A stretch of 63,793 nt of DNA, from contig NZ_CABVPX010000042.1 in the NCBI RefSeq assembly GCF_902499125.1, forward strand, positions 1-63,793. Reading direction: 5' to 3'. A model generated the notes under the pieces. That model had not been told where the DNA came from, searched no databases, and saw only the letters and a program-made list of their open reading frames with translations. Source of the DNA: Burkholderia arboris (GTDB lineage Bacteria > Pseudomonadota > Gammaproteobacteria > Burkholderiales > Burkholderiaceae). Both the position numbers and the translations under genes were made by a program. Of this stretch, positions 53,061-62,795 are shown piece after piece; positions within the stretch are counted from its first letter, which is position 1; each line of letters opens with the position of its first letter.

Positions 53061-53128
53061 CCGGTGATCCGTTGAACTGCGCGGGCCCGGCACGGCCGGG
53101 TTCGCGCGCGACTTGTCGAGGAACGTCC

Positions 53129-54712
53129 ATGTTTACAGCCAGAGTCGCGCGCCCGATGGCCGGCGGCGACGCGCCGGCCGCTTCGTCCGGCGCGGCCGGC
53201 CAGTCCGGTGCGCCGGCTTCTTCCGCGGCCGACTGCGTGCTCGAGGTGCGCGGCGTCGGCAAGTCCTTTCCCGGCGTCGTCGCGCTCGACGGCGTGCAGT
53301 TTCGCGTGCGCCGCGGCACCGTTCATGCGCTGATGGGCGAGAACGGTGCCGGCAAGTCCACGCTGATGAAGATCATCGCGGGCGTCTACACGCCCGACCA
53401 GGGCGAGATCCTGATCAACGGCGAACCGGTCGTGCTGAACGGCCCGCTCGATGCGCTCGACCGCGGGATCGCGATGATCCACCAGGAACTCAACCTGATG
53501 CCGTACATGACGGTCGCGGAGAACATCTGGATCCGCCGCGAACCGAAGAACCGCTTCGGCCTGATCGATCACGCCGAATTGCGCCGCCGCACGGCCGCGC
53601 TGTTCGAGCGGCTGTCGATCGACATCGATCCGGAAACCGACGTGCGCACGCTGACGGTCGCGAGCCGCCAGATGGTGGAGATCGCGAAGGCCGTGTCGTT
53701 CGACTCCGACGTGCTGATCATGGACGAGCCGACCTCCGCGCTGACCGACAAGGAAGTCACGCACCTGTTCCGGATCATTCGCCAGCTGCGCGAGCAGGGC
53801 AAGGGCATCGTCTACATCACGCACAAGATGAACGAGCTGTTCGAGATCGCCGACGAGTTCTCGGTGTTCCGCGACGGCAAGTACATCGGCACGCATGCCT
53901 CGAGCGACGTCACGCGCGACGACATCATTCGCATGATGGTCGGGCGCGAAATCACGCAGATGTTCCCGAAGGAAGAAGTGCCGATCGGCGATGTCGTGCT
54001 GTCGGTGAAGGATCTCGGCGTCGACGGCGTGTTCCGCGACGTGAGCTTCGAGCTGCGCGCCGGAGAAATCCTCGGCGTCGCGGGCCTCGTCGGCTCCGGG
54101 CGCTCGAACGTCGCGGAGGCGCTGTTCGGCGTCGTGCCGGCCACGTCGGGCGAGATTCGCATCGACGGCAAGCCGGTGCGGATCGCGACGCCCGCACAGG
54201 CGATGAAGCATGGGATGGCGTTCCTCACCGAGGATCGCAAGGACAGCGGCTGCTTCCTGAATCTCGACCTGCTCGCGAACATGGAAGCGGCCGTGCTCAG
54301 CAGCCGCTACGTGAAATTCAACTTCGTGCAGCAGGCGCAACTGAAGCGCGACTGCGAGGAAATGAGCCGGACGCTGCGCGTGAAGTCGCCGGGGCTGCAC
54401 GAGGAAATCCAGAACCTGTCGGGCGGCAACCAGCAGAAGGTGCTGATCGGCCGCTGGCTGCTCACGCAGCCGCGCATCCTGATCCTCGACGAACCGACGC
54501 GCGGCATCGACGTCGGCGCGAAGGCCGAGATCCACCGGCTCGTCAGCGCGCTCGCCGGCAAGGGCGTCGCGGTGCTGATGATCTCGTCGGAGATGCCGGA
54601 AGTGCTGGGGATGAGCGATCGCGTGATGGTGATGCACGAAGGGCGCATGACCGGCATCGTCGATCGCAAGGACGCCGACCAGGTCCGCATCATGGATCTC
54701 GCGTCGCGCTGA
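53129..54712 (+). CDS. Inositol-type sugar ABC transporter ATPase (two ABC domains)
   Basis: 527 residues. Two fused ABC modules like RbsA. Module 1: GENGAGKST Walker A (about 73-81), LTVASRQMVEIAKA signature region, LIMDEPTSALT. Module 2: degenerate Walker A GLVGSGRSN (about 318), signature NLSGGNQQKVLIGRWL, LILDEPTRGIDVG; a degenerate second P-loop is normal in this family. The N-terminal 35 residues (Ala/Gly/Ser-rich) are an extension of unclear use. Between the binding protein and permease. Confidence 0.93.
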   Translation: MFTARVARPMAGGDAPAASSGAAGQSGAPASSAADCVLEVRGVGKSFPGVVALDGVQFRVRRGTVHALMGENGAGKSTLMKIIAGVYTPDQGEILINGEPVVLNGPLDALDRGIAMIHQELNLMPYMTVAENIWIRREPKNRFGLIDHAELRRRTAALFERLSIDIDPETDVRTLTVASRQMVEIAKAVSFDSDVLIMDEPTSALTDKEVTHLFRIIRQLREQGKGIVYITHKMNELFEIADEFSVFRDGKYIGTHASSDVTRDDIIRMMVGREITQMFPKEEVPIGDVVLSVKDLGVDGVFRDVSFELRAGEILGVAGLVGSGRSNVAEALFGVVPATSGEIRIDGKPVRIATPAQAMKHGMAFLTEDRKDSGCFLNLDLLANMEAAVLSSRYVKFNFVQQAQLKRDCEEMSRTLRVKSPGLHEEIQNLSGGNQQKVLIGRWLLTQPRILILDEPTRGIDVGAKAEIHRLVSALAGKGVAVLMISSEMPEVLGMSDRVMVMHEGRMTGIVDRKDADQVRIMDLASR

Positions 54713-54739
54713 GCCGTAACAAGATTGGAGACAACTGAA

Positions 54740-55765
54740 ATGGGCAACCTGAACCCGGTCGCGGATGCGCAGACCATGACACTCAAGTCGCGGCACACGA
54801 AGTGGCCGCCCGAGCTGAGCATCTTCCTCGTGCTGGTCGGCATCAGCCTGTTCTTCGAGATCGTCGGCTGGATCGTCGTCGGCCAGAGCTTCCTGTTCAA
54901 CGCCGAGCGGCTCGAGATCATCGTGCTGCAGATGGCCGTGATCGGCATCATCGCGGTTGGCGTGAACCTCGTGATCATCACCAGCGGGATCGACCTGTCG
55001 TCGGGATCGGTCGTTGCCGCCGCTGCCGTCGTATCGGCGAGTCTCGCGCAGGTGTCGGATTTCCCGCGCGCGGTGTTTCCGCACCTGACCGACCTGCCGA
55101 TCATCTGGCCGGTGCTAGCCGGCGTGTGCGTCGGGCTGCTGGTCGGCCTGCTGAACGGCACGCTGATCGCGATGACGGGGATCCCGCCGTTCATCGCGAC
55201 GCTCGGCACGATGGTTGCCGCGCGCGGCTTCGCGAAGTGGTTCACCAACGGGATGCCGGTGTCGATGCTGACCGACCCGTTCGCGGCGATCGGCGCGGGC
55301 GCCAATCCGGTGATCATCTTCCTCGTGATCGCCGCGATCTTCCACGTCGTGCTGCGCTACACGCGCTTCGGCAAGTACACCTATGCGATCGGCGCGAACC
55401 GCCACGCGGCCGTCGTGTCGGGCATCAACGTCACGCGGCACCTGATCTTCGTCTATGCGATCGCGGGCCTCCTGAGCGGTATCGCAGGCACCGTGACCGC
55501 GGCACGCGCGATCTCCGGCCAGTCGGGCATGGGCGTGATGTACGAGCTCGATGCGATTGCGGCTGTCGTGATCGGCGGCACGTCGCTGTCGGGCGGCCTC
55601 GGCCGCGTGACGGGCACCGTGATCGGCGTGCTGATCCTCGGCGTGATGACGTCGGGCTTCACGTTCATCCGCATCGACGCGTATTACCAGGAGATGGTGA
55701 AGGGCGCGATCATCGTCGCGGCCGTGATCGCCGACCAGTACCGCAACAAGAAGACGCGCCGCTGA
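54740..55765 (+). CDS. Inositol-type sugar ABC transporter permease
   Basis: 341 residues, RbsC-like, with 8-10 TM helices. EAA-like segment YAIGANRHAAVVSGINV (about 220) and the family start NLVIITSGIDLSSGSVV. Start ATG 54740 has GGAGA 10 nt upstream; a TTG at 54725 is in frame but overlaps that site. Completes the binding protein-ATPase-permease set. Confidence 0.92.
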   Translation: MGNLNPVADAQTMTLKSRHTKWPPELSIFLVLVGISLFFEIVGWIVVGQSFLFNAERLEIIVLQMAVIGIIAVGVNLVIITSGIDLSSGSVVAAAAVVSASLAQVSDFPRAVFPHLTDLPIIWPVLAGVCVGLLVGLLNGTLIAMTGIPPFIATLGTMVAARGFAKWFTNGMPVSMLTDPFAAIGAGANPVIIFLVIAAIFHVVLRYTRFGKYTYAIGANRHAAVVSGINVTRHLIFVYAIAGLLSGIAGTVTAARAISGQSGMGVMYELDAIAAVVIGGTSLSGGLGRVTGTVIGVLILGVMTSGFTFIRIDAYYQEMVKGAIIVAAVIADQYRNKKTRR

Positions 55766-55812
55766 GCGGACGCACGCGTCGAGCCGGTAACCGCATTCGC
55801 GAAGGAAGCCTG

Positions 55813-56724
55813 ATGAAGATCGCGCTGGACCCTTACATGATTCGTCACCTGCCGCTCGACCGGCTGCCGCACGCGGTGGCCGAGCTCGGCTACGACCAGA
55901 TCGAATTGTCGCCGCGCAGCGACTTTCTCGACTGGTGGGTGATGCCGCGCGCGACGCGCGAGCGCATGGCCGCGTTCCGTCAGGCGATGCGTGCGAGCGG
56001 CGTCGGCCTTGCGTCGCTGCAGCCGATGTACCGCTGGGCGAGCCCGTTCGAGGACGAGCGGCAATGGGCCGTGCGGTGCTGGAAGAAGGCGATCGAAGTG
56101 GCGGTCGAGATGGAGTGCGCGCTGATGGTGTCGGAGTTCGGGCGCGGCGCGTCGCCCGAGCGTTCGGTCGGCGAGCGGCCGGGCGCGAACCCGAAGGAGC
56201 TGTGCGAGGCCGCGTGGTTCCGGTCGATGGACGAGCTGCTGCCGATCCTCGAGCGCGAACGCATCGTGCTGTCGGTCGAGCCGCATCCGGAGGACTGGAT
56301 CGAGCAGCTGCAGCCGGCGATCGACATCGTCACGAATCTCGCTTCGCCGTCGCTGAAGCTGTCGTACATCGCGCCGCACACGTTCTACTACGGCGACGAC
56401 ATGGCCGTGATGATCGCGCAGGCCGCGCCGATCCTGGCGCACGTGCGCGTGGCCGATACCTTCGACCACCGCAAGAGCAGCCAGCTGCGCTACATCGTGA
56501 ACCCGCCCGGCTCGACCCAGATCCGCGTGCACCAGCATCTCGACATCGGGCAGGGCGAGATCGACTGGGACCTGTTTTTCGGCGCCCTCGGCGCGGCAGG
56601 CTTCGACGGCGTGATGTCGTCGTGCGTGTTCGCGTGGGAGGACCGCGCGGAAGTGTCGTCGCGTTACATGCGCGACACGATCCAGCGCTACGTCGATCGT
56701 CATTTCGATCGCACCGCGCGCTGA
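55813..56724 (+). CDS. Sugar phosphate isomerase/epimerase-like TIM-barrel protein
   Basis: 303 residues. AP-endonuclease-2 type TIM barrel: ELGYDQIELSPR, LSVEPHPEDW (about 158), SYIAPHTFYYG, VRVADTFDHR and HQHLDIGQGEIDWD with the metal-binding His/Glu set. Such proteins isomerise or dehydrate keto-sugars and keto-inositols. In this cluster it may handle an inositol isomer or a ketoinositol; which one is unknown. Confidence 0.82.
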   Translation: MKIALDPYMIRHLPLDRLPHAVAELGYDQIELSPRSDFLDWWVMPRATRERMAAFRQAMRASGVGLASLQPMYRWASPFEDERQWAVRCWKKAIEVAVEMECALMVSEFGRGASPERSVGERPGANPKELCEAAWFRSMDELLPILERERIVLSVEPHPEDWIEQLQPAIDIVTNLASPSLKLSYIAPHTFYYGDDMAVMIAQAAPILAHVRVADTFDHRKSSQLRYIVNPPGSTQIRVHQHLDIGQGEIDWDLFFGALGAAGFDGVMSSCVFAWEDRAEVSSRYMRDTIQRYVDRHFDRTAR

Positions 56725-56783
56725 CCCAATGCTGACCGGCGCGGCACGGGCCGCGCCGCTGATGAACGACTGGAGACTCGTAG

Positions 56784-57797
56784 ATGACCTTGCAAATCGG
56801 CGTGATCGGCTGCGGCGCGATCGGCCAGGACCATATCCGCAGACTGACCCGCACGCTGTCCGGTGCACGCGTCGTGGCCGTCAACGACATCGATCCGCAG
56901 CAGGCGCGCGACGCGGTGTCGAAATACGGCCTCGATGCCGAGATCTACGGCGACGGCCATGAAGTGGTCGCGGCTGCCGACGTGCAGGCCGTGCTCGTCA
57001 CGTCGTGGGGGCCGACGCACGAAGCGTTCGTGCTCGACGCGATCGCGCACGGCAAGCCCGTGTTCTGCGAGAAGCCGCTCGCGGTGACGGCCGACGGCTG
57101 CATGCGGATCGTCGAAGCGGAAGTCGCGCACGGCAAGCGGCTCGTGCAGGTCGGCTTCATGCGGCCGTACGACGAAGGCTATCGCGCGCTGAAGCGCGTG
57201 ATCGACAGCGGCGAGATCGGCGCGCCGCTGATGCTGCATTGCGCGCACCGCAACCAGTCGGTCGGCGAGCGCTACACGACCGACATGGCGATCACCGATA
57301 CGCTGATTCACGAACTCGACGTGCTGCGCTGGCTGCTCGGCGAGGACTACACGAGCACGCAGGTCGTCTATCCGAAGAAGACGCGCCATGCGTCCGCGCA
57401 TCTCGCCGATCCGCAGATCGTGCTGCTGGAAACCGCGAGCGGTGTGCGCATCGACGTCGAGATCTTCGTGAACTGCCAGTACGGCTACGACATCCAGTGC
57501 GAGGTGGTCGGCGAGCAGGGCATCGCGAAGCTGCCCGATCCGCCGGCCGTCGGGCTCAAGCATGCGGCGCGGCAGTCGGTCGAGATCATGACCGACTGGA
57601 AGGAGCGTTTCATCGCGTCGTACGACGTCGAGCTGCAGGCGTTCATCGACGGCGTGCGGCAGGGCGCGCTCACCGGGCCGTCCGCATGGGACGGCTACGC
57701 GGCGGCGGTCGCGGCCGACGCCTGCGTGCGGGCGCAAAAGAGCGGCGCGGTCGAGCCGATCGCGATGGCCGAGCGTCCCGCGTTCTATCGCGGCTGA
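56784..57797 (+). CDS. iolG: Inositol 2-dehydrogenase (Gfo/Idh/MocA family)
   Basis: 337 residues. Rossmann motif GVIGCGAIGQDH (6-17), EKPLAV (about 95-100), and catalytic Asp-His type segment TLIHELDVLRWLLGED (about 174). These match myo-inositol 2-dehydrogenase, which oxidises inositol to 2-keto-myo-inositol with NAD+, the first step of the pathway. It is the better iolG candidate of the two dehydrogenases here. Confidence 0.9.
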   Translation: MTLQIGVIGCGAIGQDHIRRLTRTLSGARVVAVNDIDPQQARDAVSKYGLDAEIYGDGHEVVAAADVQAVLVTSWGPTHEAFVLDAIAHGKPVFCEKPLAVTADGCMRIVEAEVAHGKRLVQVGFMRPYDEGYRALKRVIDSGEIGAPLMLHCAHRNQSVGERYTTDMAITDTLIHELDVLRWLLGEDYTSTQVVYPKKTRHASAHLADPQIVLLETASGVRIDVEIFVNCQYGYDIQCEVVGEQGIAKLPDPPAVGLKHAARQSVEIMTDWKERFIASYDVELQAFIDGVRQGALTGPSAWDGYAAAVAADACVRAQKSGAVEPIAMAERPAFYRG

Positions 57798-57836
57798 CCC
57801 GAGGCCGCGCGCCGCTGACCTGCCGGGAAGACCGAC

Positions 57837-58763
57837 ATGACGATGAAGATTGGTTGCGCCCCGTGCTGCTGGGGCGTCGACGACGTGAAGAACCCGCATC
57901 TGCCGCCGTGGCGGCATGTGCTCGCCGAGGCCGCGCAGGCCGGCTACTCGGGCATCGAGCTCGGGCCGTACGGCTATATTCCGCTCGAACTCGACGTGGT
58001 GAGCGCGGAACTCGAGCGGCAGCGCCTGAGCATCACCGCCGGCACGATCTTCGACGATCTCGTGTCGCCGGAGAACCTGCCGAACCTGCTGCGCCAGACG
58101 CGCGACATCTGCGCGCTGATCACGCGGCTGCCGAAGCTGCCGACGCAGGATGGCCAGCGTTACGCGGCGCCATACCTGGTCGTGATGGACTGGGGGCACG
58201 AGGAGCGTGACTACGCGGCCGGTCATGCCGATCGCGCGCCGCGGCTGTCCGGCGAGCGCTGGGCGGGCATGGTCGACCATATCCGGCAGATCGCGACGAT
58301 CGCACGCGACGAATTCGGCGTGCGCGCGGTGATCCATCCGCATGCGGGCGGCTACATCGAGTTCGCGGACGAGATCGACCGGATCGTCGCCGATATTCCC
58401 GCCGACACGGCCGGCCTCTGTCTCGACACCGGCCACCTGCATTACTCGGGCATGGACCCGGAAACGTGGCTGCGTCGCCACGCGGCGCGTCTCGACTACG
58501 TGCATTTCAAGGATATCGACGCGGCCGTGTACGACACGGTGATGGGCGAGCACATCGCGTTCTTCGCCGCATGCGCGCGCGGCGTGATGTGCCCGATCGG
58601 CACCGGCGTGCTCGACTACCGTTCGATCCGCCAGGCGCTCGACGACATCGGCTACGCCGGGTACATCACGATCGAACAGGAGCGCGATCCGCGCAATGCC
58701 GGCACGAGCCTGCGCGACGTCGCCGCGAGCCGCGCGTTTCTCGCGTCGGCCGGTTTTGCATGA
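57837..58763 (+). CDS. IolE-like TIM-barrel protein
   Basis: 308 residues. TIM barrel with the keto-inositol dehydratase look: CAPCCWGVDDVKNPHLPPW at the start (part), AGYSGIELGPYGYIP, VIHPHAGGYIEF (metal His, about 173), LCLDTGHLHYSG, VHFKDIDAAVY and TIEQERDPR. It parallels IolE (VHCKDVRP there) but is a distinct paralogue, so it may act on another inositol isomer or as a ketoinositol epimerase. Between the two dehydrogenase genes. Confidence 0.82.
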   Translation: MTMKIGCAPCCWGVDDVKNPHLPPWRHVLAEAAQAGYSGIELGPYGYIPLELDVVSAELERQRLSITAGTIFDDLVSPENLPNLLRQTRDICALITRLPKLPTQDGQRYAAPYLVVMDWGHEERDYAAGHADRAPRLSGERWAGMVDHIRQIATIARDEFGVRAVIHPHAGGYIEFADEIDRIVADIPADTAGLCLDTGHLHYSGMDPETWLRRHAARLDYVHFKDIDAAVYDTVMGEHIAFFAACARGVMCPIGTGVLDYRSIRQALDDIGYAGYITIEQERDPRNAGTSLRDVAASRAFLASAGFA

Positions 58764-58794
58764 CCCCTGAACCCGCACCAGGAACACCACCATC

Positions 58795-59967
58795 ATGATT
58801 GACGGACAGATTCTGCTTGGACATTCGATTCGCTGGGGCATGGTCGGCGGCGGGCTCGGCAGCCAGATCGGCTACAGCCACCGGTCGGCCGCGTTGCGCG
58901 ACGGCAGCTTCCAGCTGGTCGCCGGCGCATTCGACATCGACCCCGAACGCGGCCGCCAGTTCGGCGTGAAGCTCGGCGTCGCGGCCGAGCGCTGCTATCC
59001 CGACTACGCGACGATGTTCGACGCCGAGGCGCGCCGCCCGGACGGTATCCGCGCGGTGTCGATCGCGACGCCGAACAACACGCATTTCGAGATCTGCCGC
59101 GCCGCGCTGCATGCGGGGCTGCACGTGGTCTGCGAGAAGCCGCTGTGCTTCACCACCGAGGAGGCCGAGGCGCTGCAGCGCCTGTCGGTCGAGAAGAACC
59201 GGATCGTCGGCGTCGCGTACGGCTATTCCGGACACCAGATGATCGAACAGGCGCGCGAGATGATCGCCCGCGGCGATCTCGGCGAGATCCGCATCGTGCA
59301 GATGCAGTTCGCACACGGGTTCCACAGCGAGGGCGTCGAGGCCGCGAGCGCGGCCGCGCGCTGGCGCGTCGACCCGAAGTTCGCGGGCCCGAGCTACGTG
59401 CTCGGCGACATCGGCACGCATCCGCTGTACATCTCCGAGGTGATGGTGCCCGGGCTGAAGATCCGGCGGCTGATGTGTTCGCGGCAGAGCTTCGTGAAGA
59501 GCCGCGCACCGCTCGAGGACAACGCGTTCACGATCATGGAATACGACACCGGCGCGGTCGGCTACGTGTGGTCGAGCGCGGTGAACGCGGGCTCGATGCA
59601 CAGCCAGAAGGTGCGCGTGATCGGCTCGAAGGCGAGCGTCGAATGGTGGGACGAGCACCCGAACCAGCTGCGCTACGAAGTGCAGGGGCAGCCCGCGCAG
59701 GTGCTCGATCGCGGGATGGGCTACCTGCACCCGGCGGCACTGCGCGAGGACCGCATCGGCGCCGGGCATCCGGAAGGGCTGTTCGAGGCGTGGTCCAATC
59801 TCTACGCGCGCTTCGCGCTCGCGATGGATGCGGCCGATCGCGGTGACGTCGACGCATTGAAGCAGATCCGTTATCCGGACGTTCATGCGGGTGTGGAAGG
59901 TGTCCGCTGGGTCGAGAATTGCGTGCGCTCCGCCGACGCGGGCAGCGTGTGGGTCGACTATCGGTGA
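58795..59967 (+). CDS. Gfo/Idh/MocA family dehydrogenase (inositol-type)
   Basis: 390 residues, longer than IolG (337). Rossmann motif GMVGGGLGSQIGYSH (about 15-29), CEKPLCFT (about 113), and a GPSYVLGDIGTHPLYISEVM segment with the catalytic His-type position (part: GDIGTHPLY). Close relatives include scyllo-inositol and other inositol dehydrogenases; the exact substrate is unknown. Last enzyme gene before the RpiR regulator. Confidence 0.86.
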   Translation: MIDGQILLGHSIRWGMVGGGLGSQIGYSHRSAALRDGSFQLVAGAFDIDPERGRQFGVKLGVAAERCYPDYATMFDAEARRPDGIRAVSIATPNNTHFEICRAALHAGLHVVCEKPLCFTTEEAEALQRLSVEKNRIVGVAYGYSGHQMIEQAREMIARGDLGEIRIVQMQFAHGFHSEGVEAASAAARWRVDPKFAGPSYVLGDIGTHPLYISEVMVPGLKIRRLMCSRQSFVKSRAPLEDNAFTIMEYDTGAVGYVWSSAVNAGSMHSQKVRVIGSKASVEWWDEHPNQLRYEVQGQPAQVLDRGMGYLHPAALREDRIGAGHPEGLFEAWSNLYARFALAMDAADRGDVDALKQIRYPDVHAGVEGVRWVENCVRSADAGSVWVDYR

Positions 59968-60060
59968 GCAGGGCAGGCCGGCTGCGCGGGCGACGCCAGG
60001 TTGCCCGTCGACAGCCGGCCTCGGTACACACCCTAATCTTTACGACGCCGCGAGAGCGTT

Positions 60061-60074
60061 GGACAATCGCTTCC
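60061..60074. promoter_or_regulatory. Possible weak IolR site upstream of the regulator gene
   Basis: GGAC-AATCGC-TTCC matches GGAA-N6-TTCC at 7 of 8 fixed bases, 173 bp before the RpiR start, next to a TTGGAC that could be a -35. A single near-match is weak evidence. Confidence 0.25.
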
Positions 60075-60246
60075 AGTCTTGCCGTGGAGCGTGTGCAAGT
60101 GATGATCGAGCGCGTGGGAGCGAGCGCGCGGCGCGGGCCGTGCCGCAAACGTGATTAAATTCGCCCTTCATGCATGTATCCAGTCGAGTCCCGGGCCGCG
60201 CCTGCCAGTATCGCGCGCATCGGGGCCGTCAACTTCGCGCTATCCG

Positions 60247-61131
60247 ATGAGTTCATCCGAGAAACCTCCCGCCACCGTCGAGCAGTTCCTGCAGCATCTG
60301 ACGCAGGAATACGACGGCCTCAGCAATCGCCTGAAGGTGATTGCGCGCCACGTGGAAACGCATCGGGACCAGCTTGGGCTGGAAGGCATCCAGTCGCTCG
60401 CGGAGGCGTGCGGCGTCCAGCCGTCGGCCGTCGTGCGTTTCGCAAAGCACTTCGGCTTCTCCGGGTTCTCGGAGATGCAGCGGCTGTTCCGCGAAGGGCT
60501 CGCGCAGCAGATCGCGCCGGGGCGTGCCTACAACCTGCGGCTGCGCGACGTGATCGAAGCGGGCTCGTCGAGCCTGCAGCCCCAACAGATCGCCGACGAA
60601 TTCATCAAGGGCAGCATTGCCGGCATGCAGCAGCTGCGGCAGACGCTCGATTCGCAGGCGCTCGCGCAGGCCGTCGACCTGCTCGCGAACACGCAGGCGA
60701 TCTGGATTGCCGGTTCGCGGCGCGCGTTTCCGATCGCCGTGTATCTCGACTATGCGCTGCAGCACACCGACAAGCGCATCGGGCTGTTCAGCGCGCTCGG
60801 CAGCATGCATCTCGGGCAGATCCGCTCGGTGCGCGAGGGCGACGTGATGATCGTGATCTCGTTCATGCCGTATGCGGAGGAAACCGTCCAGGTCGCGCAG
60901 CAGGCCGTGCAGCGCGGCGCGCGCGTGATCGCGATCACCGACAGCCGGATGAGCCCGCTCGCACGGGAGGCCGAGGTGACGCTGATGGTGCAGGACAGCG
61001 AGACGTTCGGCTTTCGCGCGCTGACGGCCACGATGGGCCTCGCGCAGAGCCTGTTCGTCGCGCTCGCGTACCGGCTCGAACTGTCGTACCTGCCGACCGC
61101 CGATGGCGCGCACGGCTCGAAAGCCGGTTGA
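60247..61131 (+). CDS. RpiR family transcriptional regulator (IolR-like)
   Basis: 294 residues. N-terminal HTH of the RpiR type (about 1-80: SLAEACGVQPSAVVRFAKHFGFSGFSEMQ in part, AVVRFAKHFGF) and C-terminal SIS sugar-phosphate-binding domain (about 120-260: IWIAGSRRAFPIAVYLDYAL in part). Start ATG 60247 gives the usual length; the frame is open upstream without a site. Located at the end of the inositol cluster and the natural reader of the GGAA-N6-TTCC sites at 51973-52016, by analogy with rhizobial IolR. Confidence 0.9.
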   Translation: MSSSEKPPATVEQFLQHLTQEYDGLSNRLKVIARHVETHRDQLGLEGIQSLAEACGVQPSAVVRFAKHFGFSGFSEMQRLFREGLAQQIAPGRAYNLRLRDVIEAGSSSLQPQQIADEFIKGSIAGMQQLRQTLDSQALAQAVDLLANTQAIWIAGSRRAFPIAVYLDYALQHTDKRIGLFSALGSMHLGQIRSVREGDVMIVISFMPYAEETVQVAQQAVQRGARVIAITDSRMSPLAREAEVTLMVQDSETFGFRALTATMGLAQSLFVALAYRLELSYLPTADGAHGSKAG

Positions 61132-61148
61132 CCTTGACTGCCGGCGTA

Positions 61149-61175
61149 CCGCCCGCGACCCCGATCGGCGGGCGG
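61149..61175. terminator. Hairpin between convergent rpiR and iolA/mmsA genes
   Basis: CCGCCCGC (61149-61156) pairs with GCGGGCGG (61168-61175), with further GCCGG/CCGGC pairing outside. No T-run. Confidence 0.5.
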
Positions 61176-61188
61176 CACACCGGCCGGC

Positions 61189-62709
61189 TTACTTCGCGGT
61201 CGGCATCGCGAATTCGGCGCCCTTGCCGATGCTCGACGACCAGCGCTGCATCACCGACTTCTGGCGCGTGTAGAAGCGCACGCCTTCCTCGCCGTACGCG
61301 TGCATGTCGCCGAACAGGCTCTTCTTCCAGCCGCCGAAGCCGTGCCAGGCCATCGGCACCGGGATCGGCACGTTGATGCCGACCATGCCGACCTGGATGC
61401 GCCGCGCGAATTCGCGCGCGATGCCGCCGTCGCTCGTGAAGCACGCGACGCCGTTGCCGAACTCGTGCGCGTTGATCAGGTCGACCGCTTCGCCGAAATC
61501 CTTCACGCGGACGCAGCCGAGCACCGGCCCGAAGATTTCTTCCTTGTAGATCCGCATGTCGGGCGTCACGTGATCGAACAGCGTGCCGCCGGTGAAGAAG
61601 CCGGCCTCGCGGCCCGGCACGCGCAGCCCGCGGCCGTCGACCACCAGTTGCGCGCCTTCGTTCACGCCTTGCTCGATATAGCCTTCGATGCGCTTCAGCG
61701 CTTCACCGGTGACGATCGGGCCCATCTCGACTTCCGGCGACATGCCGTCGCCGATCACCAGCTGGCGCGCACGCTCGGCCACCGCCGGCACGATCCGGTC
61801 GGCCACGTCGCCGACCAGCACCGCGATGCTGATCGCCATGCAGCGCTCGCCGGCCGAGCCGTACGCGGCGCCGATCAGCGCGTCGACGGCCTGTTCGATG
61901 TTCGCATCGGGCATCACGACCAGATGGTTCTTCGCGCCGCCGAGCGCCTGCACGCGCTTGCCCGACTGCACCGCGCGCTGCTGCACGTAGGCGGCGATCG
62001 GCGTCGAGCCGACGAAGCTGACGGCCTGCACGTCGGGGTGGTCGAGCAGCGCGTCGACCGCACCCTTGTCGCCCTGCACGACGTTGAACACGCCGGCCGG
62101 TAGCCCGGCCTGCGTGAGCAGGTCGGCGATGAACAGCGCGGCCGACGGGTCGCGCTCGCTCGGCTTCAGCACGAACGTGTTGCCCGTCGCGATCGCGACC
62201 GGGAACATCCAGCACGGCACCATGCACGGGAAGTTGAACGGCGTGATGCCCGCGACGACGCCGAGCGGCTGGCGCATCGTCCAGTTGTCGATGCCGGTGC
62301 TGACCTGGTCGGTGAAGTCGCCCTTCAGCAGTTGCGGCACGCCGCACGCGAATTCGACGATGTCGATGCCGCGCGCGACTTCGCCCTGCGCGTCGGAGAA
62401 CACCTTGCCGTGCTCGGCCGTGATGATCGCCGCGAGCGTGTCGCGGTGCTCGTTCATCAGCTGCAGGAAGCGGTGCAGCACGCGTGCGCGGCGGATCGGC
62501 GGCGTCGCGGCCCAGGCCGGGAATGCGGCGTGGGCCGATGCGACGGCCTGCTGCACTTCGCTGTCGTCGGCGAGTGCGACGCGGCGTACCGCGCGGCCGA
62601 GCGCCGGATTGAGCACGTCCTGGAAGCGGCCGCTGCGGCCGGCAACGGGCGCGCCGTCGACATAGTGGCCGACGTCGGCGTCGGACGTGTACGCGGGAAC
62701 CGGATTCAT
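61189..62709 (-). CDS. mmsA: Methylmalonate-semialdehyde dehydrogenase, CoA-acylating (IolA/MmsA)
   Basis: 506 residues. Aldehyde dehydrogenase fold: GVVAGITPFNFPCMVPCWM (part: GITPFNFP, about 152), LKPSERDPSA, FVGSTPIAAYV, GGAKNHLVVMPDA and catalytic Cys in GSAGERCMAIS (about 287). The paired GAKNH and PFNFP motifs are typical of MmsA/IolA, which converts malonate semialdehyde to acetyl-CoA, the last inositol step, and also serves valine breakdown. Start ATG 62709 follows AAGGAGACACG. Divergent from a LysR gene. Confidence 0.94.
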   Translation of the reverse strand: MNPVPAYTSDADVGHYVDGAPVAGRSGRFQDVLNPALGRAVRRVALADDSEVQQAVASAHAAFPAWAATPPIRRARVLHRFLQLMNEHRDTLAAIITAEHGKVFSDAQGEVARGIDIVEFACGVPQLLKGDFTDQVSTGIDNWTMRQPLGVVAGITPFNFPCMVPCWMFPVAIATGNTFVLKPSERDPSAALFIADLLTQAGLPAGVFNVVQGDKGAVDALLDHPDVQAVSFVGSTPIAAYVQQRAVQSGKRVQALGGAKNHLVVMPDANIEQAVDALIGAAYGSAGERCMAISIAVLVGDVADRIVPAVAERARQLVIGDGMSPEVEMGPIVTGEALKRIEGYIEQGVNEGAQLVVDGRGLRVPGREAGFFTGGTLFDHVTPDMRIYKEEIFGPVLGCVRVKDFGEAVDLINAHEFGNGVACFTSDGGIAREFARRIQVGMVGINVPIPVPMAWHGFGGWKKSLFGDMHAYGEEGVRFYTRQKSVMQRWSSSIGKGAEFAMPTAK

Positions 62710-62795
62710 CGTGTCTCCTTGGGGGTGAGGGGGGAACAGGACCCAGTCTAGGGAAACCGGCAGGGCGGGAGAAGGCCGCGAAACTTGATTCACTG

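Noticed and set aside
54070..54120. Degenerate Walker A in the second half of the sugar ABC ATPase
   Set aside because: The second P-loop of RbsA-type fused ATPases is commonly degenerate; not unusual, unlike the single-domain LivF case.
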